From Thermoguttaceae bacterium (GTDB lineage: Bacteria; Planctomycetota; Planctomycetia; Pirellulales; Thermoguttaceae): a DNA stretch of 9,202 nucleotides. Of the stretch, positions 7,074-9,202 are shown one piece after another. A model generated the notes under the pieces. The model had not been told where the DNA came from. It saw only the letters and a program-made list of their open reading frames with translations, and did not search any database. Where the stretch lies: assembly GCA_024653385.1 (NCBI GenBank), contig JANLFZ010000089.1, positions 2,249-11,450 of the forward strand, written 5' to 3'. The translations under genes and the position numbers were made by a program. Numbering within the stretch: the stretch's first letter is position 1; each line of letters opens with the position of its first letter.

Positions 7074-8990
7074 CTAGGATACGCGATCCGCATCCTGAAG
7101 ACAAGCCTCCGGTTGCGTTTCGGCCGGCGTCTCCGGCGGGCTGCGCCGGCGGGCGAACGCCAGCAGGGCCTCCACGGTCAGCCACAGCGCCATCGCGATC
7201 ACGATGATTGAGACGATGGTCAACGACCACTTTTGCCAGGGCGACAGGGTCGCCAAGCTCCAAAAGCCCGGGATGCTCAGGATCATCGCCCACATCGAGA
7301 CCACGAGCATGGCCAGCATGGGGACCAGGGTGTAAACGACGGGGCGCCCGAGCTTGTAGAGAAACACGCTGACCGTCAGCAGACTGAGCCCGGCCAAGAG
7401 CTGGTTCGTGGTGCCGAAGAGCGTCCATAGGGTCTTGCCCGCCGGCACCAGGGCAAAGAAGGCGATTCCACCGACGGCGATGAGCGACGCCGTGTAGCGG
7501 TTGGCCAGCGGGTCGAGTTTCACGGAGCGGAGGATCTCCTCGACGTTGAATCGCAAGAGCCGGGTGGCCGAGTCGAGCGTGGTCAGCGCGAAAGCGACCA
7601 CCGTGACGGCCAGGACGGTTTGGCCGAGGTCGAGGGGGATTCCGATCTGCCCGAGGAAGTTCGCCCCGCCGCGGACCACGGCGTTGAGTTGGGTGGCCAA
7701 TCCGGCCTTGCCGATGCCGGCCCAGCTCGAATAGGGTCCGCCGCTTTGCCAGGCCGCCGCGCCCAGCCCGGCCACGCAGGCCATGATGACCAGCACGGCC
7801 AGCGCGCCTTCGACGAGCATCGCCCCGTAGCCGATGGGCAAGGCATCGCTTTCGCGGTTGATCTGACGGACCGTCGTGCCGCTGGACACCAGCGAGTGGA
7901 ACCCGCTGACCGCCCCGCAGGCGATCGTCACGAAGAGGAACGGGAACCACGGCGGCGAGCCTGGTACGTCCATCCGGAAGGGCTCCGCGTCGATGCGGTT
8001 CTCGGGCGCGCCCAGCAGTCCCGCGACGATCAGGCCGAGCAACATCGTGGCCAGCGCGAAGTACAGTTGGAAGCTGTTGATGTAGTCCCTCGGTTGCAGC
8101 AGCAACCACACCGGCAAGACCGAGGCGAGAAAGGCATAGGTCAACAGCACGGCAACCCAACCGTACACGGCGGTGGATGCCGCGGTCTCGACGTTCTTGG
8201 CCGCGGCCTGGTTTCCAATGGCGGCAAGATGAGCGGTCGCCGCCCGGGCCCCGTACGGCGGCCCAAAGCCCGGATCGCCCATGCTCGGCTTGGCGTCGCG
8301 CTGGGCATCGAGGGCCTGGCGCGTCTCCGAGGGGGCAAACCACGCATAGGTTGCCACCGGCTCGCGGAGACCCCAATAGATGAACCCGGCAAACAGCACC
8401 AGGGCCGCCACCGTCGCCGGCAACAGGGCCACGCGGAACCGGTAGACCGCGATGCCGAAGGTCACGGCCACCAGCATCAGCCCGAACGACGGAATGATCG
8501 CGTCGGGATTGTAGTTCACGAAGAGGTCCGAGATGGTGATGACAAATGCCCCCATCGCCAGGGACATCAAGAAGAAGATGATCAACAGCGACAACAGCCG
8601 GGCTCGCGGGCCCATGAGATCGCGGCATACGTCTCCGATCGTGCGTCCGTCATGCCGCAAGCTGACCACGAGGGCCCCGAGGTCATGCACCGCGCCGATG
8701 AAGATGCACCCGAACATCACCCAAAGCACCGCCGGGACCCATCCCCAGATCACGGCGATGGCCGGGCCGAGGATCGGGCCCAGCCCGGCGATCGACGCAA
8801 AGTGGTGACCGAAGAGGATCGGCACGCGTGTGGGAACGAAGTCGATGCCGTCCTTCCGCGTGTGCGACGGCGTGGGACGGTCCGGCTCCAGCCGGTAGAT
8901 CCGCCGTGCCAGAAACCGGCCGTAGGTGAAAAAAGCGACCACAAAAGCCGCAAAACACAACACCGTCACGACCGCCGCATTGTCGAACAT
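7074..8990 (-). CDS. cstA: CstA-family carbon starvation protein, probable pyruvate/peptide transporter
   Basis: The 638-residue product is a polytopic inner-membrane transporter of the CstA family (E. coli CstA and BtsT import pyruvate; CstA was first linked to peptide uptake in starvation). Family hallmarks are clear: GHHFASIAGLGPILGPAIA (61-79), GAVHDLGALVVSLRHDGRTIGD (99-120), LPVWLLLQPRDYINSF (292-307), CGAVSGFHSLVSSGTT (358-373), IGYGAMLVEG (386-395), TTLDSATRLLRFNVEEI (460-476) and LWTLFGTTNQLLAGLSLL (511-528). About 15 hydrophobic segments are seen. It is somewhat shorter than E. coli CstA (about 700 residues). A hydrophilic Ala-rich stretch at about 206-266 separates two membrane helices where E. 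coli CstA has a short link. I chose ATG 8990 because AGGGGA lies 7 nt upstream and TM1 begins at residue 4; the GTG at 9047 would add 19 polar residues and overlaps the candidate promoter. The gene is divergent from the putative trxB, with the small coiled-coil ORF downstream. Confidence 0.95.
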   Translation of the reverse strand: MFDNAAVVTVLCFAAFVVAFFTYGRFLARRIYRLEPDRPTPSHTRKDGIDFVPTRVPILFGHHFASIAGLGPILGPAIAVIWGWVPAVLWVMFGCIFIGAVHDLGALVVSLRHDGRTIGDVCRDLMGPRARLLSLLIIFFLMSLAMGAFVITISDLFVNYNPDAIIPSFGLMLVAVTFGIAVYRFRVALLPATVAALVLFAGFIYWGLREPVATYAWFAPSETRQALDAQRDAKPSMGDPGFGPPYGARAATAHLAAIGNQAAAKNVETAASTAVYGWVAVLLTYAFLASVLPVWLLLQPRDYINSFQLYFALATMLLGLIVAGLLGAPENRIDAEPFRMDVPGSPPWFPFLFVTIACGAVSGFHSLVSSGTTVRQINRESDALPIGYGAMLVEGALAVLVIMACVAGLGAAAWQSGGPYSSWAGIGKAGLATQLNAVVRGGANFLGQIGIPLDLGQTVLAVTVVAFALTTLDSATRLLRFNVEEILRSVKLDPLANRYTASLIAVGGIAFFALVPAGKTLWTLFGTTNQLLAGLSLLTVSVFLYKLGRPVVYTLVPMLAMLVVSMWAMILSIPGFWSLATLSPWQKWSLTIVSIIVIAMALWLTVEALLAFARRRSPPETPAETQPEACLQDADRVS

Positions 8991-9060
8991 CGATCGGTCC
9001 CCTGTTCTCGAAAGGCCGCAAGATGCTTGGCCCCCAGTATCGCACACCCTGGTCCGATCG
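8991..9060. repeat. Near-perfect 10-bp inverted repeat around the cstA leader
   Basis: CGATCGGTCC (8991-9000) and GGTCCGATCG (9051-9060) are inverted copies with one mismatch in ten, 50 nt apart. One arm sits between the cstA ribosome site and its ATG, the other over the candidate -35/spacer. It could be a paired operator for a dimeric regulator of cstA. The CGATCG core recurs elsewhere in this GC-rich window, so chance is quite possible. Confidence 0.3.
8998..9003 (-). promoter_or_regulatory. Ribosome binding site of cstA
   Basis: The minus strand reads AGGGGA, then 7 nt, then ATG 8990. It supports the start at 8990 rather than the GTG at 9047. Confidence 0.6.
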
Positions 9061-9064
9061 GCAA
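9036..9064 (-). promoter_or_regulatory. Candidate sigma70-type promoter of cstA
   Basis: On the minus strand TTGCCG (9064-9059) is followed after exactly 17 nt by GATACT (9041-9036). These match the TTGACA and TATAAT consensus at 4 and 4 of 6 positions. Transcription would begin near 9029, leaving a leader of about 40 nt before ATG 8990, which agrees with the chosen start. Confidence 0.4.
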
Positions 9065-9070
9065 CGCCGG

Positions 9071-9098
9071 TTGGCGCGGTGGCGCGACGCGCTATAAT
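9071..9098 (+). promoter_or_regulatory. Sigma70-type promoter of the thioredoxin-reductase-like gene
   Basis: TTGGCG (9071-9076) is followed after 16 nt by a perfect TATAAT (9093-9098). This AT-rich hexamer stands out in a very GC-rich spacer. Transcription would start near 9105, giving a leader of about 50 nt before GTG 9158. Confidence 0.65.
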
Positions 9099-9145
9099 GA
9101 GCCCGAGGGTAGACCAGGCTGCGATCGACAGAAAACGACTTGCGC

Positions 9146-9151
9146 AAGGAG
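9146..9151 (+). promoter_or_regulatory. Ribosome binding site deciding a GTG start
   Basis: AAGGAG lies 6 nt before GTG 9158, at ideal spacing. There is no competing ATG in frame between the promoter and the FAD-binding motif. Confidence 0.75.
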
Positions 9152-9157
9152 CCGTCG

Positions 9158-9202
9158 GTGCCGGAAAACGTGATCATCATCGGGAGCGGCCCGGCCGCCT
9201 GG
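9158..9202 (+). CDS. trxB: N-terminus of an FAD-binding oxidoreductase, probably thioredoxin reductase, cut by the window end
   Basis: Only 15 codons are present: MPENVIIIGSGPAAW with a GTG start. VIIIGSGPAA is the first beta strand and GxGxxA dinucleotide-binding loop of a Rossmann-type FAD domain, and its position directly at the N-terminus is typical of thioredoxin reductase (usual form VIIIGSGPAGYTAAIYAARA). That enzyme passes electrons from NADPH through FAD to thioredoxin in the cytoplasm. Other two-dinucleotide-binding flavoproteins start in a similar way, so the exact name is tentative. A good ribosome site and a TATAAT promoter precede it, and it is divergent from cstA. Confidence 0.65.
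   Translation, partial: MPENVIIIGSGPAAW

Noticed and set aside
6290..7207. Open frame of 305 codons on the plus strand spanning the spacer 6574-6817
   Set aside because: Its two ends are shadows of the secreted-protein and cstA genes, it lies opposite the coiled-coil ORF, and its composition changes along its length. There is no ribosome site or motif.
8991..9127. Three CGATCG hexamers at 8991, 9055 and 9122 as a spaced operator series
   Set aside because: CGATCG also occurs in several coding and spacer positions of this GC-rich window (for example 6631 and 6754), so the hexamer alone is not evidence. Only the longer 10-bp inverted pair is kept, at low confidence.
7620..9173. Open frame of 517 codons on the plus strand opposite cstA
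   Set aside because: It is the complement of a strongly conserved transporter. The translation is an implausible run of Arg, His, Asp, Gln and Gly, and it runs over the cstA promoter and into the trxB-like start.

Overview
The window is GC-rich (roughly two thirds G+C by eye) bacterial chromosomal DNA, densely coding, with no sign of mobile elements, CRISPR arrays or RNA genes. The style of the proteins suggests a Planctomycetes-like bacterium (Pirellulales or a relative): a very long Ala/Leu-rich TPR protein, a polytopic 'WANLHGSF...NPYG' membrane protein, a large secreted protein of no known family, and a thioredoxin-reductase-like start reading MPENVIIIGSGPAAW. This placement is inferred from protein style, not from a marker gene.

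Layout. (1) Positions 1-4833, plus strand: the 3' part of a giant tetratricopeptide-repeat protein, then, after an 18-nt gap and in the same reading frame, a multi-spanning membrane protein resembling GT-C-like glycosyltransferase-type proteins. The two look like an operon. (2) Positions 4834-6573, minus strand: a predicted secreted protein of unknown function. Its stop codon directly abuts the stop codon of the membrane protein (TGA|TCA). Its strong Shine-Dalgarno sequence fixes the start at 6573, and two small inverted repeats lie just upstream in the leader. (3) Positions 6574-6817: a 244-nt non-coding stretch holding that leader, a GC-rich hairpin after the next gene, and no convincing promoter. 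(4) Positions 6818-8990, minus strand: a cstA-family transporter gene followed after 25 nt by a 76-codon ORF whose product is almost entirely a regular seven-heptad coiled coil. The two are probably co-transcribed. (5) Positions 8991-9157: a divergent regulatory region with a good sigma70-type promoter for the plus strand, a weaker candidate for cstA, and a near-perfect inverted repeat around the cstA leader. (6) From 9158: the first 15 codons of a flavoprotein, most likely thioredoxin reductase, running off the end.

Functionally this is mostly housekeeping or lineage-specific material: carbon uptake (CstA, pyruvate or peptides), thiol redox (TrxB) and envelope-associated proteins. I found no clear new defence, mobile or biosynthetic system. 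The most interesting items are the small coiled-coil protein in the slot next to cstA where many bacteria carry a different small partner gene (DUF466/YbdD), an extra hydrophilic loop in this CstA, and the unplaced secreted protein with its structured leader.
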